A stretch of DNA of 64,000 nucleotides from Streptococcus parauberis NCFD 2020 (GCF_000187935.1 NZ_AEUT02000001.1:372001-436000), one strand, 5' to 3'; positions 50,653-62,035 are shown, counted from the first letter of the stretch. Notes: a model not told the origin generated them from the sequence alone. Numbers and translations are program-made.

Positions 50653-52349
50653 TGAATGGATTAATTGCTCAGATTGAGAAAGGGAAACCTTTCTTCGAGA
50701 AAATATCTCGTAACATCTATCTTCGTGCTATTCGTGATGGTTTCATCGCTGGAATGCCAGTCATCTTGTTTTCAAGTATCTTTATCTTGATTGCTTATGT
50801 TCCAAATGCATGGGGTTTCCACTGGAGCAAAGACATTGAGAATCTCTTGATGACGCCATACAATTACTCAATGGGTATTTTAGGCTTGTTTGTGGCTGGT
50901 ACAACTGCGAAAGCATTAACCGATTCAATGAACCGTTCATTGCCTAGCACTAACCAGATTAACTTTATTTCAACCATGCTCGCTGCTATTGTAGGATTTC
51001 TACTTATGGCAGCTAATCCAGCAAAAGACGGTGGTTTCTTAACTGGATTTATGGGAACGAAAGGTTTGTTAACAGCCTTCATTGCAGCCTTTATCACCGT
51101 AAATGTCTATAAAGTCTGTGTGAAAAACAATGTTACAATCCGCATGCCTGAAGAGGTACCACCAAATATCTCTCAAGTATTTAAGGATTTGATTCCATTT
51201 ACGTTATCAGTTGTACTACTTTATATCATTGAATTGATTGTTCATGCTACATTAGGCGTTAATGTTGCGGAGTCAATTGGTAAACTTCTTGCACCATTGT
51301 TCCAATCAGCAGATGGTTATGTTGGAATTACCATTATCTTCGGTGCATTTGCTTTCTTCTGGTTTGTTGGTATCCATGGACCTTCTATTGTTGAACCAGC
51401 CATTGCAGCGATTACTTACGCAAATGCTGAAACCAACCTTCAATTACTTCAAGCTGGTGAACATGCGGACAAGATCTTGACTTCAGGGACTCAAATGTTC
51501 ATCGTTACCATGGGTGGTACAGGTGCAACACTTGTTGTTCCATTCATGTTCATGTGGTTAACAAAATCAAAACGTAACAAAGCAATTGGACGTGCATCAG
51601 TTGTTCCAACATTCTTCGGTGTTAACGAACCTATCTTGTTCGGTGCTCCACTTGTTTTGAACCCAATCTTCTTTATCCCATTTATCTTAGCACCAATTGT
51701 CAATGTATGGATTTTCAAATTCTTCATTGACACGCTTGGAATGAACAGTTTCACTGCAAACTTGCCTTGGACAACACCAGCTCCATTGGGTCTTATCCTT
51801 GGTACAAACTTTCAAGTGCTAGCATTCATTTTGGCAGCTTTGTTAATCGTAGTTGATGTCATCATCTACTACCCATTCTTGAAAGTATATGATGAGCAAA
51901 TTCTTGCTGAAGAAGCAGCAGGTACGAATTCATCAGATGCGCTCAATAAAAAAGTAGCAGCAAACTTTGATACTAAAAAAGCTGATGCTATTCTGGAAAA
52001 ATCAGCAGCTAAAGAAACTAAAGAAATCACTGATCAAACTAATGTTCTCGTTCTTTGTGCCGGTGGTGGTACAAGTGGTTTATTAGCAAATGCTTTGAAT
52101 AAAGCAGCTAAAGAATATGGTGCACCTGTCACTGCAGCAGCAGGAAGTTATGGTGCTCACCGTGAGATTTTACCACAATATCAACTTGTTATCCTTGCAC
52201 CTCAAGTAGCTTCTAACTATGAAGATATGAAAGTGGAAACTGATAAACTTGATATTAAATTAGCTAAAACAGAAGGGGCTCAATACATCAAATTGACTCG
52301 CGATGGTCAAGGTGCATTAGACTTCGTTAAAGAACAAATGGAAAAATAA
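50652..52349 (+). CDS. lacE: Lactose-specific PTS EIICB transporter
   Basis: Takes up lactose and releases lactose-6-phosphate inside. The N-terminal IIC domain (about 1-430) has eight to ten membrane spans including [15 protein letters not shown] and [20 protein letters not shown] linker follows, and the cytoplasmic IIB domain carries the phospho-cysteine in [18 protein letters not shown] (C469). The length of 565 residues is normal for LacE. A small hairpin follows before lacG. Confidence 0.96.
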   Translation: MNGLIAQIEKGKPFFEKISRNIYLRAIRDGFIAGMPVILFSSIFILIAYVPNAWGFHWSKDIENLLMTPYNYSMGILGLFVAGTTAKALTDSMNRSLPSTNQINFISTMLAAIVGFLLMAANPAKDGGFLTGFMGTKGLLTAFIAAFITVNVYKVCVKNNVTIRMPEEVPPNISQVFKDLIPFTLSVVLLYIIELIVHATLGVNVAESIGKLLAPLFQSADGYVGITIIFGAFAFFWFVGIHGPSIVEPAIAAITYANAETNLQLLQAGEHADKILTSGTQMFIVTMGGTGATLVVPFMFMWLTKSKRNKAIGRASVVPTFFGVNEPILFGAPLVLNPIFFIPFILAPIVNVWIFKFFIDTLGMNSFTANLPWTTPAPLGLILGTNFQVLAFILAALLIVVDVIIYYPFLKVYDEQILAEEAAGTNSSDALNKKVAANFDTKKADAILEKSAAKETKEITDQTNVLVLCAGGGTSGLLANALNKAAKEYGAPVTAAAGSYGAHREILPQYQLVILAPQVASNYEDMKVETDKLDIKLAKTEGAQYIKLTRDGQGALDFVKEQMEK

Positions 52350-52360
52350 TATTTCGCTAG

Positions 52361-52386
52361 GGAAGGTTGGGGGAACTCAATCTTCC
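52361..52386 (+). terminator. Intercistronic hairpin between lacE and lacG
   Basis: GGAAGGTTG pairs with CAATCTTCC (one mismatch-type G-T pair), followed by only TTTATA. Probably a weak terminator or a processing/stability element inside the lac transcript. Confidence 0.6.
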
Positions 52387-52409
52387 TTTATAGTGAAATG
52401 AAAATTTAG

Positions 52410-53828
<1,419 letters not shown>

Positions 53829-53866
53829 TTTTGTAGATACTTCTTTAATACATTTTTACACAAAAT

Positions 53867-53896
53867 AAGAGTGTTGGTGAGCGCACTAACGCTCTT
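53867..53896 (+). terminator. Hairpin between lacG and lacX
   Basis: AAGAGTGTTGGTG pairs imperfectly with CACTAACGCTCTT, followed by GTTTTGTTT. It may reduce transcription into lacX. Confidence 0.7.
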
Positions 53897-53919
53897 GTTT
53901 TGTTTATAGGGAGAATAAA

Positions 53920-54816
53920 ATGGTAATTGAATTAACAAATAAAGATTTAACAGTACAGTTTAAAGAATTTGGCGGTGCACTTTCTTCTATTAAAGATAGT
54001 GAAGGGATAGAATATTTATGGCAAGGAGATCCAGAATATTGGAGCGGTCAAGCACCTGTTCTCTTTCCAATTTGTGGTAGTTTAAGAAATGATATTGGCT
54101 TTTTCAAAAATGAAGACGGATCTTTTCATAAAGGACAGATTCCTCGTCATGGTTTAGTCCGAAAAGAAGTCTTTACTTTTGAACAAATCTCAGAAAATAG
54201 TTTTTCATTTACAATTACGCCGAATCAAAGCACGGTAGCCAATTATCCTTATGATTTTGAATTAAAAATTGTCTACACTTTGAATGGCAAAACAATTCGA
54301 ACAGAGTATCAAGTAACAAATCATGAAGTTGTTAAAAAAATGCCATTCTTTATTGGTGGTCATCCTGGGTTTAATTGCCCAATAGTTAATGATGATCAGT
54401 ATGAAGATTATTATTTAGAATTTGAAAAAGAGGAGACGTGTTCAATTCCTAAAGCTTTTCCTGAAACAGGCTTGTTAGATGTGCAGAACCGTACTGCTTT
54501 CCTAAATCAACAAAAAACTATTGATTTAGATTATTCACTTTTTGCTTATGACGCTCTAACTTTAGATGATATTCAGTCAAGAAGCGTCTCACTTCGTTCA
54601 AAAAAACACGATAAAGGATTGACATTAGATTTCTCTGATTTTCCGAATTTAATTCTTTGGTCAACAATAAATAAAAGTCCGTTTATTGCCTTAGAACCTT
54701 GGAGCGGCCTCTCTACATCTTTGGAGGAAAACGACACGGTGGAGGATAAGCGATTAATAAGTTTTGTTAATCCTGGTGAAACAGTAGTCAAATCATTTGA
54801 TATTACAATACTATAG
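53920..54816 (+). CDS. lacX: LacX, aldose 1-epimerase-like protein
   Basis: A 298-residue protein of the galactose mutarotase fold: WQGDPEYWSGQAPVLFPICG, then GQIPRHGLVRKEVF (His), FFIGGHPGFNCP (second His) and ALEPWSGLSTSLEE (Glu), matching the catalytic His/Glu pattern. LacX is the last gene of lactococcal lac operons. Its role is unproven; anomer conversion of a sugar or sugar phosphate is likely. AGGGAGAA precedes the ATG, and a terminator follows. Confidence 0.92.
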   Translation: MVIELTNKDLTVQFKEFGGALSSIKDSEGIEYLWQGDPEYWSGQAPVLFPICGSLRNDIGFFKNEDGSFHKGQIPRHGLVRKEVFTFEQISENSFSFTITPNQSTVANYPYDFELKIVYTLNGKTIRTEYQVTNHEVVKKMPFFIGGHPGFNCPIVNDDQYEDYYLEFEKEETCSIPKAFPETGLLDVQNRTAFLNQQKTIDLDYSLFAYDALTLDDIQSRSVSLRSKKHDKGLTLDFSDFPNLILWSTINKSPFIALEPWSGLSTSLEENDTVEDKRLISFVNPGETVVKSFDITIL

Positions 54817-54840
54817 AAGCTAATAAAGAAGAGTTTTTAA

Positions 54841-54872
54841 TTCAAAAGGCAGAAATGTCTTTTGAATTATTT
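54841..54872 (+). terminator. Terminator of the lac operon
   Basis: TTCAAAAGGCA pairs with TGTCTTTTGAA around GAAA, followed by TTATTTTAT. The 54873-55121 stretch after it is AT-rich and shows no gene. Confidence 0.8.
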
Positions 54873-55121
54873 TATAGAGAGGGTGTATGATTCATGTTAA
54901 TGTCCGTATTATGTTTGGATAATAGTCTAATGAAAAATAAATTTAGTCACGTTTGTAAATTCACAACGAAGAAGATCTATTGAGTGTTATTTTTTTATTT
55001 TAAAAAATCTGAAAATTTATGTTAATTCATATTTTCGCAACAATATACTAATCAATTTTTCATTTGAATTACTAGAAAATAGTTGTGATTTGAATTTAAA
55101 AGTCTACAAATTAAGTACCGC

Positions 55122-55170
55122 TGTCCAAATAGGACAATTTTAAAGAATACGTCTAAAAATATCCTATACT
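55122..55170 (+). promoter_or_regulatory. Promoter and operator-like dyad of the integration-module regulator
   Basis: TGTCC-AAATA-GGACA (55122-55136) is a perfect dyad, 28 bp upstream of the -10 TATACT (55165-55170) of the Xre gene. Likely an autoregulatory site. Confidence 0.5.
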
Positions 55171-55190
55171 TTTTTATAGGAGAAAGCTAG

Positions 55191-55412
55191 ATGTACCAAC
55201 GTATAAGAGATTTGAGAGAGGATAATGACCTAACTCAAAAAGAAGTTGCTAGCATTCTTTCCTTTACTCATTCTGCTTATGCGAAAATAGAAAGGGGGGA
55301 AAGAATACTGTCTGCGGAAGTCTTAATAAAAATTTCAAATCTTTATGATGTTAATGTTGATTATCTATTAGGTCTTACGGATTTGCCTTATAGGTATCCA
55401 TCAAAAAAATAG
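55191..55412 (+). CDS. Xre-family regulator of the integration module
   Basis: A 73-residue Cro/CI-type regulator. HTH: NDLTQKEVASILSFTHSAYAKIERGERILSAEVL, then SNLYDVNVDYLLGLTD, the usual C-terminal tail. ATAGGAGAAA precedes ATG 55191. It is the first of three co-oriented genes ending in the integrase and may control excision. Confidence 0.88.
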   Translation: MYQRIRDLREDNDLTQKEVASILSFTHSAYAKIERGERILSAEVLIKISNLYDVNVDYLLGLTDLPYRYPSKK

Positions 55413-55681
55413 TCTCTCCTTGATTTGTTCATTGACAATTGAATAAACCGAGGTGGGACTTTCTTATTTGTTGAGCATTTTAGTCTGATACGCTGTGACA
55501 GGAGCGATAACTATTAGCTATAAAATAGAATGGTCCTCTATCTGCCATGACTACAAATAAGGATAATGATACTTCTGACCGTTCAGGCTGCCAGCGAAAA
55601 AGGACAGCGGGTGAAATGCCCATGAGTGATTTAACCAGTCATACCCACGGAGGAAATAATTTTTTTGACAGGAGTGGAGGT

Positions 55682-55930
55682 ATGAAAACAGTAACATATA
55701 AAAACTTAATGAATATTGGTTTTCCGGAACAAACGGCAAGAAATATTATTAGAGAAGCAAAAAGAATAGCAGTAAAAAAGTTTGAAGAAGCTCGCAAAGT
55801 TGACCATAATGCGGTACAATTGAGTAAATCGCCCTTTGACAATAGAAGACTTGGTATTGCTCCTAAAGATATAGTAGAAGAGTTAATCGGAATTTCACTC
55901 TCTGAAGAAAGTTTAGAAAGTGAGAATTAA
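55682..55930 (+). CDS. DUF3173 protein, probable excision/integration accessory factor
   Basis: An 82-residue protein from the ATG at 55682, which has GGAGTGGAGG just upstream: MKTVTYKNLMNIGFPEQTARNIIREAK, then RLGIAPKDIVEELIGISL. DUF3173 proteins sit directly before tyrosine integrases in ICEs and are thought to act like small excisionases. The frame is open upstream to an ATG at 55547, but that part (TTNKDNDTSDRSGCQ) looks non-coding. Two bp upstream of the integrase. Confidence 0.8.
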   Translation: MKTVTYKNLMNIGFPEQTARNIIREAKRIAVKKFEEARKVDHNAVQLSKSPFDNRRLGIAPKDIVEELIGISLSEESLESEN

Positions 55931-55932
55931 AG

Positions 55933-57132
55933 ATGGCTACGAAAAATCAGAAAAAGTACAAAGGTGTTTATTGTGATAAGAATGGCAAGATATTTTATCA
56001 GGCTGATCTTGGTATTGATCCAGTAACAGGTAAACGAGTTCAAAAGAAAGCTAGAAAGAATCAGTATGGTAAACCATTTAGTACAATGAAAGAAGCGTAT
56101 GATGAACTAGTCCGAATTAGATATGAGTTTAATAATAATCTTCGTATTGAAAATTACAATATAACATTTGAAAGTTACATGAATAGCATTTATCTAAGAG
56201 CCTATAAGCAAAAGGTTCAGGCTGTAACTTATAAAACTGCATTGCCACATCACAAGTTATTTATTCAGTATTTTGGCTCCAAACTTTTAAAAGGCATAAC
56301 AGTTAGAGATTGTGAGTCTTTTAGATTGCACATCATTGAACATTATTCTAAAAATTATGCAAAGAATTTATGGTCACGATTTAAGGCTTGTATGGGATAT
56401 GCTGAGAGATTAGGATATATTTCATCAATGCCATGCAAGGCATTAGATAACCCTAGAGGCAAGCACCCTGATACTCCATTTTGGACTTATGTTGAGTTTC
56501 AGAACTTTATTAAATCATTTGATTTACAAGATTACGAAGAGTTACAGAGATTTACAACTATTTGGTTATATTATATGACAGGTGTTCGTGTGAGTGAAGG
56601 TTTATCATTATGGTGGGAAGACGTAGATTTTGAACACAAATTCCTGAAAGTACATACAACCTTGGAAAAGGATGAAAATGGGAAGTGGTATCGTAAAGAC
56701 CAAACCAAAACATCAGCAGGAGAACGTCTCATTGAATTAGATGATGTGACACTATCAGTATTGGAAAATTGGCGAAAAAATCAAGTTGCCAATCAAGATA
56801 CAGATTTCATTATTTCACGTTTTGGTGAACCGTTTTGTAAATCAACAATCTGTCGAATTATCAAGAGAAAAGCTCAAGAAGTTGGAGTACCGGTGATAAC
56901 AGGAAAAGGTTTGAGACACAGTCATGCTTCTTATCTCATAAATGTTTTACAAAAAGATATTTTATATGTAGCAAGACGAATGGGACATGCTGATAAATCT
57001 ACAACCTTGAATACATATAGTCACTGGTTTAATGCATTAGATAAAACAGTGTCTGAAGAAATTACTCAAAATGTAATTAGTGCAGGACTAGATTCAATTT
57101 TATGCCAAAATTCCTGCCAAAGGCAGAGTTAG
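55933..57132 (+). CDS. int: Tyrosine integrase of the mobile island
   Basis: A 399-residue phage/ICE-type integrase: an N-terminal arm-binding domain (KKYKGVYCDKNGKIFYQADL), a core-binding SAM-like domain (about 70-180) and a catalytic domain with the Arg in YYMTGVRVSEGLSLW, Lys in DQTKTSAGERL, box II GLRHSHASYL, GHADKSTTLNTYSHW with the nucleophile Tyr. Appears intact. The gene is the last before the presumed chromosome, so an attachment site should lie at or after its 3' end (57100-57240). The other end is outside the window, so I could not define the repeat. Confidence 0.93.
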   Translation: MATKNQKKYKGVYCDKNGKIFYQADLGIDPVTGKRVQKKARKNQYGKPFSTMKEAYDELVRIRYEFNNNLRIENYNITFESYMNSIYLRAYKQKVQAVTYKTALPHHKLFIQYFGSKLLKGITVRDCESFRLHIIEHYSKNYAKNLWSRFKACMGYAERLGYISSMPCKALDNPRGKHPDTPFWTYVEFQNFIKSFDLQDYEELQRFTTIWLYYMTGVRVSEGLSLWWEDVDFEHKFLKVHTTLEKDENGKWYRKDQTKTSAGERLIELDDVTLSVLENWRKNQVANQDTDFIISRFGEPFCKSTICRIIKRKAQEVGVPVITGKGLRHSHASYLINVLQKDILYVARRMGHADKSTTLNTYSHWFNALDKTVSEEITQNVISAGLDSILCQNSCQRQS

Positions 57133-57222
57133 GGCTAAAAAGCCTATTGTATCGTCCATAGAGTAACGTATATTATTGTTACACTTAAATAATAGTGTGA
57201 CTATGCAAATAGCCTAACAAAT

Positions 57223-57254
57223 AAAAAACCACTGAGGAGACTCAGTGGTTTTTT
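57223..57254. terminator. Strong bidirectional terminator after the integrase
   Basis: AAAAAACCACTGAG, loop GAGA, CTCAGTGGTTTTTT. Likely lies at or near the island-chromosome junction. Confidence 0.92.
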
Positions 57255-57334
57255 CTATTAAATTATACTCAAGACAGCTAAATCTTGTTTATCCATTATC
57301 GTGGTTGTATAATTAAGAAAACGAAGATGAAGGT

Positions 57335-57790
57335 TTGAATTTGGCTTTTAATTGGATAAATGGCTTTAATTCTATTGTTATCATATTGTTGATGATTCCA
57401 AATATACATTATGCTAAGAATTATCAAATGAGTAATAAACTAACCAAAGTTCCACCTAAGTGGATTACGATTTTGGAACAAATTGGCAGATATGGTTGTA
57501 TGATATTGATGGTTTTACCAATTTTTGTATGGGAGTTTAGATTATATTACAGGGGTACTATTATACTTTATGTAACTTATGAATTATGCTTATTGCTCGT
57601 CTATTATTACTTTTGGTCATCATATCTGAAACAAAAGCAACTTAAGAGTGCAATTACTCTAGCTATTATTCCAACTTTAATCTTTCTCTTATCTGGGATG
57701 GTCTTTGGTCATACCTTATTAATTATTGCTGCATCGATTTCTGGATTTGCCCATATACTTATTACTTTGAATACTCATTTAAATGATTAA
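57335..57790 (+). CDS. Multi-span membrane protein, function unknown
   Basis: A 151-residue, strongly hydrophobic protein with four or five membrane helices (IVIILLMIPNIHYA, YGCMILMVLPIFVW, ELCLLLVYYYFW, AIIPTLIFLLSGMVFG, LIIAASISGFAHILITL). I accept TTG 57335, with AAGG about 6 bases before, because no ATG is close. It is the first gene on the presumed chromosomal side of the integrase. Family not recognised. Confidence 0.65.
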   Translation: MNLAFNWINGFNSIVIILLMIPNIHYAKNYQMSNKLTKVPPKWITILEQIGRYGCMILMVLPIFVWEFRLYYRGTIILYVTYELCLLLVYYYFWSSYLKQKQLKSAITLAIIPTLIFLLSGMVFGHTLLIIAASISGFAHILITLNTHLND

Positions 57791-57795
57791 TGAAC

Positions 57796-57832
57796 ATCTC
57801 GCTGATTATATCTTCAGTGAGAGTTTTTTATT
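57796..57832 (+). terminator. Terminator after the membrane protein gene
   Basis: CTCGCTGA pairs with TCAGTGAG (G-T pair), followed by AGTTTTTTATTTT. The following 57833-57936 carries the upstream region of the glycosyltransferase gene. Confidence 0.75.
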
Positions 57833-57936
57833 TTGAAAAGTGGGATCTAACTCCAAAGTTTATCATAATTTATTAATTATGGTAAAATACAATAAGGTTT
57901 AGATAATTAACAAGACTAATTATATAGGGAATATAG

Positions 57937-58890
57937 ATGATAATAAAAAAACATTTGCTATCAATCGTTGTACCATGTTATAACGAGGAAGATACAATAA
58001 AACTTTTTTTAGCTGAAGCACATCGAGTTGAATTACAATTAGGTAATCAACTTGATTTTGAATACATTTTTATCAATGATGGCTCCAAGGATAACACGCT
58101 TAATGTTTTAAAAGAAATAAGCAACTACAATTCAAATGTTCATTATTTATCATTTTCACGTAATTTTGGTAAAGAAAGTGCCATGTTGGCAGGGTTAGAG
58201 CATGCTCGTGGTGATTTTATCACTGTTATGGACGCAGACTTACAAGACCCTCCTGAATTATTAATTGCAATGTATGACAAAATTCAAGAAGGGTATGATG
58301 TTGTAGGCACTCGTCGCAAAAATCGTGAGGGTGAGCCACCAATAAGAACATTTTTTTCTAAACTATTTTATAAGGTTATTAATATCATTTCGGATACAAA
58401 GATTGTCGACGGGGCAAGAGATTACCGTTTAATGACGAAACAGGTGGTCGACAGTATTCTAGAAATGGGAGAGGTTAACCGTTTTTCAAAAGGTATTTTT
58501 GCTTGGGTCGGCTATGACACCTATTATATTCCATATGAAAATAGAGAGCGGGTTGCTGGAGAATCATCCTGGAATTTTTGGCAGTTAGTTCGTTACTCAT
58601 TAGAAGGCTATATTAATTTTTCAGAGGCTTTACTTAGTATTGCGACATACAGTGGTATACTTTCATTTATAGCTTCAATCTTTGGAATTCTATTTGTCGT
58701 TATCCGTAAGTTAACAGTCGGTGGTAGTGTAAATGGATGGGCTAGTATGATTGTGGTGATTTTATTTATTGGTGGCCTACAATTACTTTGTTTGGGGATA
58801 TTGGGCAAATACGTTGCGAAAATATTTTTGGAAACCAAGAAGCGACCAGTCTATATTGTAAAAGAGACTGATTTATATACGGATCTATAA
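57937..58890 (+). CDS. GtrB-like bactoprenol-phosphate glycosyltransferase
   Basis: A 317-residue family 2 glycosyltransferase: N-terminal GT-A domain with SIVVPCYNEEDTIKLF, INDGSKDNT and the metal site DADLQDPPELL. GARDYRLM and GESSWNFWQLVRYSLEGYINF follow, then two C-terminal membrane helices (GILSFIASIFGILFVV, MIVVILFIGGLQLLCLGILG). Such enzymes load undecaprenyl phosphate with a sugar for cell-wall or glycan decoration. It is followed by a broken gtrA-like flippase gene, its usual partner. Confidence 0.9.
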   Translation: MIIKKHLLSIVVPCYNEEDTIKLFLAEAHRVELQLGNQLDFEYIFINDGSKDNTLNVLKEISNYNSNVHYLSFSRNFGKESAMLAGLEHARGDFITVMDADLQDPPELLIAMYDKIQEGYDVVGTRRKNREGEPPIRTFFSKLFYKVINIISDTKIVDGARDYRLMTKQVVDSILEMGEVNRFSKGIFAWVGYDTYYIPYENRERVAGESSWNFWQLVRYSLEGYINFSEALLSIATYSGILSFIASIFGILFVVIRKLTVGGSVNGWASMIVVILFIGGLQLLCLGILGKYVAKIFLETKKRPVYIVKETDLYTDL

Positions 58891-58906
58891 TATGTAAAGG
58901 AAAAAA

Positions 58907-59353
58907 ATACATACTAAATTACAAAAATTACTTCATAATGAAGTTATCTCCTACCTAATTTTTGGTATTCTGACTACGATCGTTTATATCATTAGCCGTC
59001 TTATTATTTTTCATTTTTAACAGGATGCGACTGTTTCGGCTGGTTTGGTTAATATTATTGCTTTAATCTTTGCTTTTGTGACAAATGATACAATTGATAC
59101 AATTGTTTTTAAGCAGGTTAGTAGAGGGTGGGCTCCACGTTTTGTTAAATTTGTGCTTGCTAGATTAGTTACACTTGTATTGGATGTTCTTTTAGCCTTT
59201 ATCTTTGTTGATCCATTTCCACATATTATTGGTCAATTTGTAAATGATAGTCCCAAACTAATTAATTCAATTGAAACATTAGTTGGTCAGGTACTGATTA
59301 TTGTTTTGAACTATATTCTCAGTCAATTATTTGTTTTTCGAGATAGAAAATAA
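58907..59353 (+). pseudogene. GtrA-like membrane protein, start and nonsense mutations
   Basis: The frame from 58907 reads HTKLQKLLHNEVISYLIFGI, then VYIISRLIIFHF, hits TAA at 59018-59020 and continues QDATVSAGLVNIIALIFAFV to VLNYILSQLFVFRDRK. The pattern is a four-span GtrA family protein (putative lipid-linked sugar flippase). The position where ATG is expected, 5 bases after AAAGGA, reads ATA. Two lesions indicate a dead gene, leaving GtrB without its partner. Confidence 0.8.
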
Positions 59354-59356
59354 ATT

Positions 59357-59390
59357 AAAAAACACACTGCTGTTTAGTAGTGTGTTTTTT
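59357..59390. terminator. Bidirectional terminator after the gtrA remnant
   Basis: AAAAAACACACT pairs with AGTGTGTTTTTT around a 10-nt loop. Confidence 0.9.
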
Positions 59391-59532
59391 ATTACAATTC
59401 AGGCTCTATTTTTACCGTTTAGGATAGATGGGATGAGTTCTCAAAATTTCTGATAAAATCATTTCTAAGAAATTATTTGTCAGGAGTTTTTTTGTATGCA
59501 AATAGTGATGATATTTTTAATCAAGGAATCTT

Positions 59533-60557
59533 ATGGTCAAAACTAGGTCATCCTATAATTTTGCCTTGCTTTCTTGTTTGCAGTATATTTTTTCTATTTT
59601 GGTGATGGTGGTTCATAGTGGTCGTTTGTTTGAGAGCGATAGCCTGCATTTCATTTTTAAAAGCTTTTTTGGTCGGATGGCAGTCCCCTATTTTCTTATT
59701 TGCACCGCTTTTTTTCTAAGGGAAAAGGAACGAAGTGGTGGGTCTTGTCAACTCTATTTTAAGGGGCTAATAAAGAAATATGTTGGGTGGTCTTTGCTTT
59801 ATTTGCCTTTAGCATTTCTATTCTTTGAGCACTTGAACTTATCTTACTGATTTATGTTGCCCACTTTGCTTGTTGGTTTTCTTTATCTCGGTTTTTCTCA
59901 TACCCTCTGGTATATTCCTGCATTATTTTTGGGCTGGCATTTTTTACACTTACTATGTCGGCGACTCGGTCAAGGAAAAACTTTAGTAACTATCATCGCT
60001 TTATATGTTTTGGGCACTTATGAGACCTATTCCGCCTTATTTACGGGTCAGCTTATTGAGACATATATGGCCAAGTATTTTGCCATTTTTCAAACGACTA
60101 GAAATGGCCTCTTTTTTGTCCCCATTTTCCTATTTTTGGGAATCTTGCTCTATGACAGATTTGACCACAAATCTTTCTCGAAAGCCACGATATTAAAGAC
60201 TGTAATATTCTTGTCGCTCTTAGGTCTAGAGTACCTCTTTATCTTCTATCATCAGGGACGGGACAAAAACTTCTTTCTAAGTGCACCAGTCTTTATTTCC
60301 TTTTTATTCAATCTCAGCATTCGTTCTCGCTTTTGGAAAAATCGTGACCTGTCATATCTAAAAGTGCTGAGTAGCTATTATTTTTTCATCTACCCATGTA
60401 CATCCAACTGACGAGCTATATGATGAGTAAAAGTGACTATAGCATTTATGATCAGGGAAAATTCATTTTCCTAGTCACCCTGATACTGACGCATTTGTCT
60501 TCAATTGTATTGATCAAGCTAGTCAATCGGCATAAAAAATACCCCACTAGATGCTAA
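59533..60557 (+). pseudogene. Acyltransferase-3-type membrane protein, nonsense and frameshift mutations
   Basis: Starts MVKTRSSYNFALLSCLQYIF with VVHSGRLFESDSL and VPYFLICTAFFLREK, the N-terminal pattern of multi-span acyltransferase-3 proteins. An in-frame TGA at 59848-59850 interrupts after EHLNLSY. The same frame continues (MLPTLLVGFLYLGFSHTLWYIPALFLGWH) to 60411. Then a small deletion near FFIYPMYIQLTSY shifts the frame, and the last 50 codons (YSIYDQGKFIFLVTLILTHL) run to 60557. Would have acylated a membrane or cell-wall glycan; inactive here. Confidence 0.8.
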
Positions 60558-60570
60558 TGGAGTAAAAGTA

Positions 60571-61944
60571 TTACATGTCACACATTTTTTTGACTTTGTC
60601 ATCTTTGATAGTAATACCTTCTTTTTCAAGACGTTCAATGGTATCAGCAAACTGAGGTAAATACTCTTTATGGGCAATGAAAAGTTCATCCATAGCTTGT
60701 TTGGCACGAGCTCCTGAGGGAATTAGTGGATTGATCGTGATAGCTTGTAATGCTGTTCCATAGTCTCCAGTAACAGCCGCTTCAATGGTTAATAGTTCCA
60801 TAGCTTTCATGACTTGTAACCAACCACGTTCGGCAGTTGGCAGAGGACCGAAAGCAACTGCACGAGCTCCTTGAGCACCAAGATAAGCAGTAACTTCAAC
60901 AGCACAATCAGCTGGTAGATCAGGTACTGCACCATTATTTTGTGTAGAGACAACAATTTCAGTGTTTTTATTAGCATAAATAGAAGCAATTGTTTCACAT
61001 GCTGCATCAGAGTAGTGAGCACCGCCACGTTCTTCTAATTCTTTGGGTTTGTAGTTGAGTTCTGGGTTACGATATAATTCAAAAAGACTTTCTTCAAGGG
61101 CACGGACTTGCTCAGCACGGGTACCGTTTTCTTTAAATTCTTTGATGCCGTGTGCCAACATTTCATCAAAACGATAATAGTAGTTATGATAGCCACAAGG
61201 TATCATTTTCATTTGTTGTAATTGTTCTTTAAAGAATGGTATATCGAAAATGTTTTTTGGCAAACCATTACTTTCTTCATAAAGCATATCAATGATTTGC
61301 ATGGTTACATCGTTACCGTTATTATCTGCGACACGGTGCCAGTGGAAGTGGTTGACCCCTGCAAATTTATGAATCAGGTCTTCCTCGCTCAAGCCTAACA
61401 TTTGTGATTCACCCATTTTAGCCATTACGGGAACATTACAAAGTCCAACAACTTTATCCCAATTCCCATTGCGGAGAACTGCTTCAGTAACCATTCCGGC
61501 TGGATTGGCAAAGTTGATTAACCAGGCGTTTGGACAGAGACGTTTCATATCTTCAACAATTTCCAAAACAATTGGAATAGTTCGGAAAGCTTTAAAAATC
61601 CCACCATGGCCATTGGTTTCTTGTCCTAGCATGCCGTATGAAAAGGGAATGCGTTCGTCTTTTATTCGAGCATCTAACTGTCCAACACGGAATTGTGTGG
61701 TTACAAAATCAGCATCTTTGAGGGCTTCTTCACGATTGAGAGTTAAGTATACTTTAACATCGTAAGGACTTGCATCCCACATCCGTTGTGCCATAGCACC
61801 AACAATTTCTTGTTTTTCTTTGCCTTCTTCTACATCAACTAACCAGATTTCACTGATTGGCAGTTGGTCGTATCGTTTGATAAAACCTTCCATTAATTCA
61901 GGGGTATAAGAGCTTCCGCCACCAATAGTTGCTATTTTAACCAT
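60571..61944 (-). CDS. 6-phospho-beta-glucosidase, glycoside hydrolase family 4
   Basis: A 457-residue NAD+- and metal-dependent hydrolase of PTS-imported phospho-glucosides. It has the dinucleotide motif IATIGGGSSYTPELMEGF, then FRVGQLDARIKDERIP, GQETNGHGGIFKAFR, LINFANPAGMVTEAV and the metal ligands in GLCNVPVMAK (Cys) and GVNHFHWHRV (His). Ends near MDELFIAHKEYLPQF. No PTS gene adjoins it. A divergent RpiR regulator gene shares its upstream region, so the sugar is probably imported by a PTS encoded elsewhere. Confidence 0.93.
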   Translation of the reverse strand: MVKIATIGGGSSYTPELMEGFIKRYDQLPISEIWLVDVEEGKEKQEIVGAMAQRMWDASPYDVKVYLTLNREEALKDADFVTTQFRVGQLDARIKDERIPFSYGMLGQETNGHGGIFKAFRTIPIVLEIVEDMKRLCPNAWLINFANPAGMVTEAVLRNGNWDKVVGLCNVPVMAKMGESQMLGLSEEDLIHKFAGVNHFHWHRVADNNGNDVTMQIIDMLYEESNGLPKNIFDIPFFKEQLQQMKMIPCGYHNYYYRFDEMLAHGIKEFKENGTRAEQVRALEESLFELYRNPELNYKPKELEERGGAHYSDAACETIASIYANKNTEIVVSTQNNGAVPDLPADCAVEVTAYLGAQGARAVAFGPLPTAERGWLQVMKAMELLTIEAAVTGDYGTALQAITINPLIPSGARAKQAMDELFIAHKEYLPQFADTIERLEKEGITIKDDKVKKMCDM

Positions 61945-61998
61945 TTGTTTTTTCCTTCTTTCTTAATCTTTAATTTGAGTATACGATTTTGAAAATTT

Positions 61999-62035
61999 TA
62001 AACAAGAGATATAGAATCATTTAAAAACTTGTTTA
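61999..62035. promoter_or_regulatory. Inverted repeat between the divergent GH4 and RpiR genes
   Basis: TAAACAAG (61999-62006) and CTTGTTTA (62028-62035) form a perfect 8-bp dyad with a 21-bp gap in the shared upstream region, a plausible RpiR operator. Confidence 0.5.

Noticed and set aside
55547..55681. N-terminal extension of the DUF3173 protein
   Set aside because: The extension does not resemble the family, while the ATG at 55682 has an excellent ribosome-binding site and starts the recognised domain.
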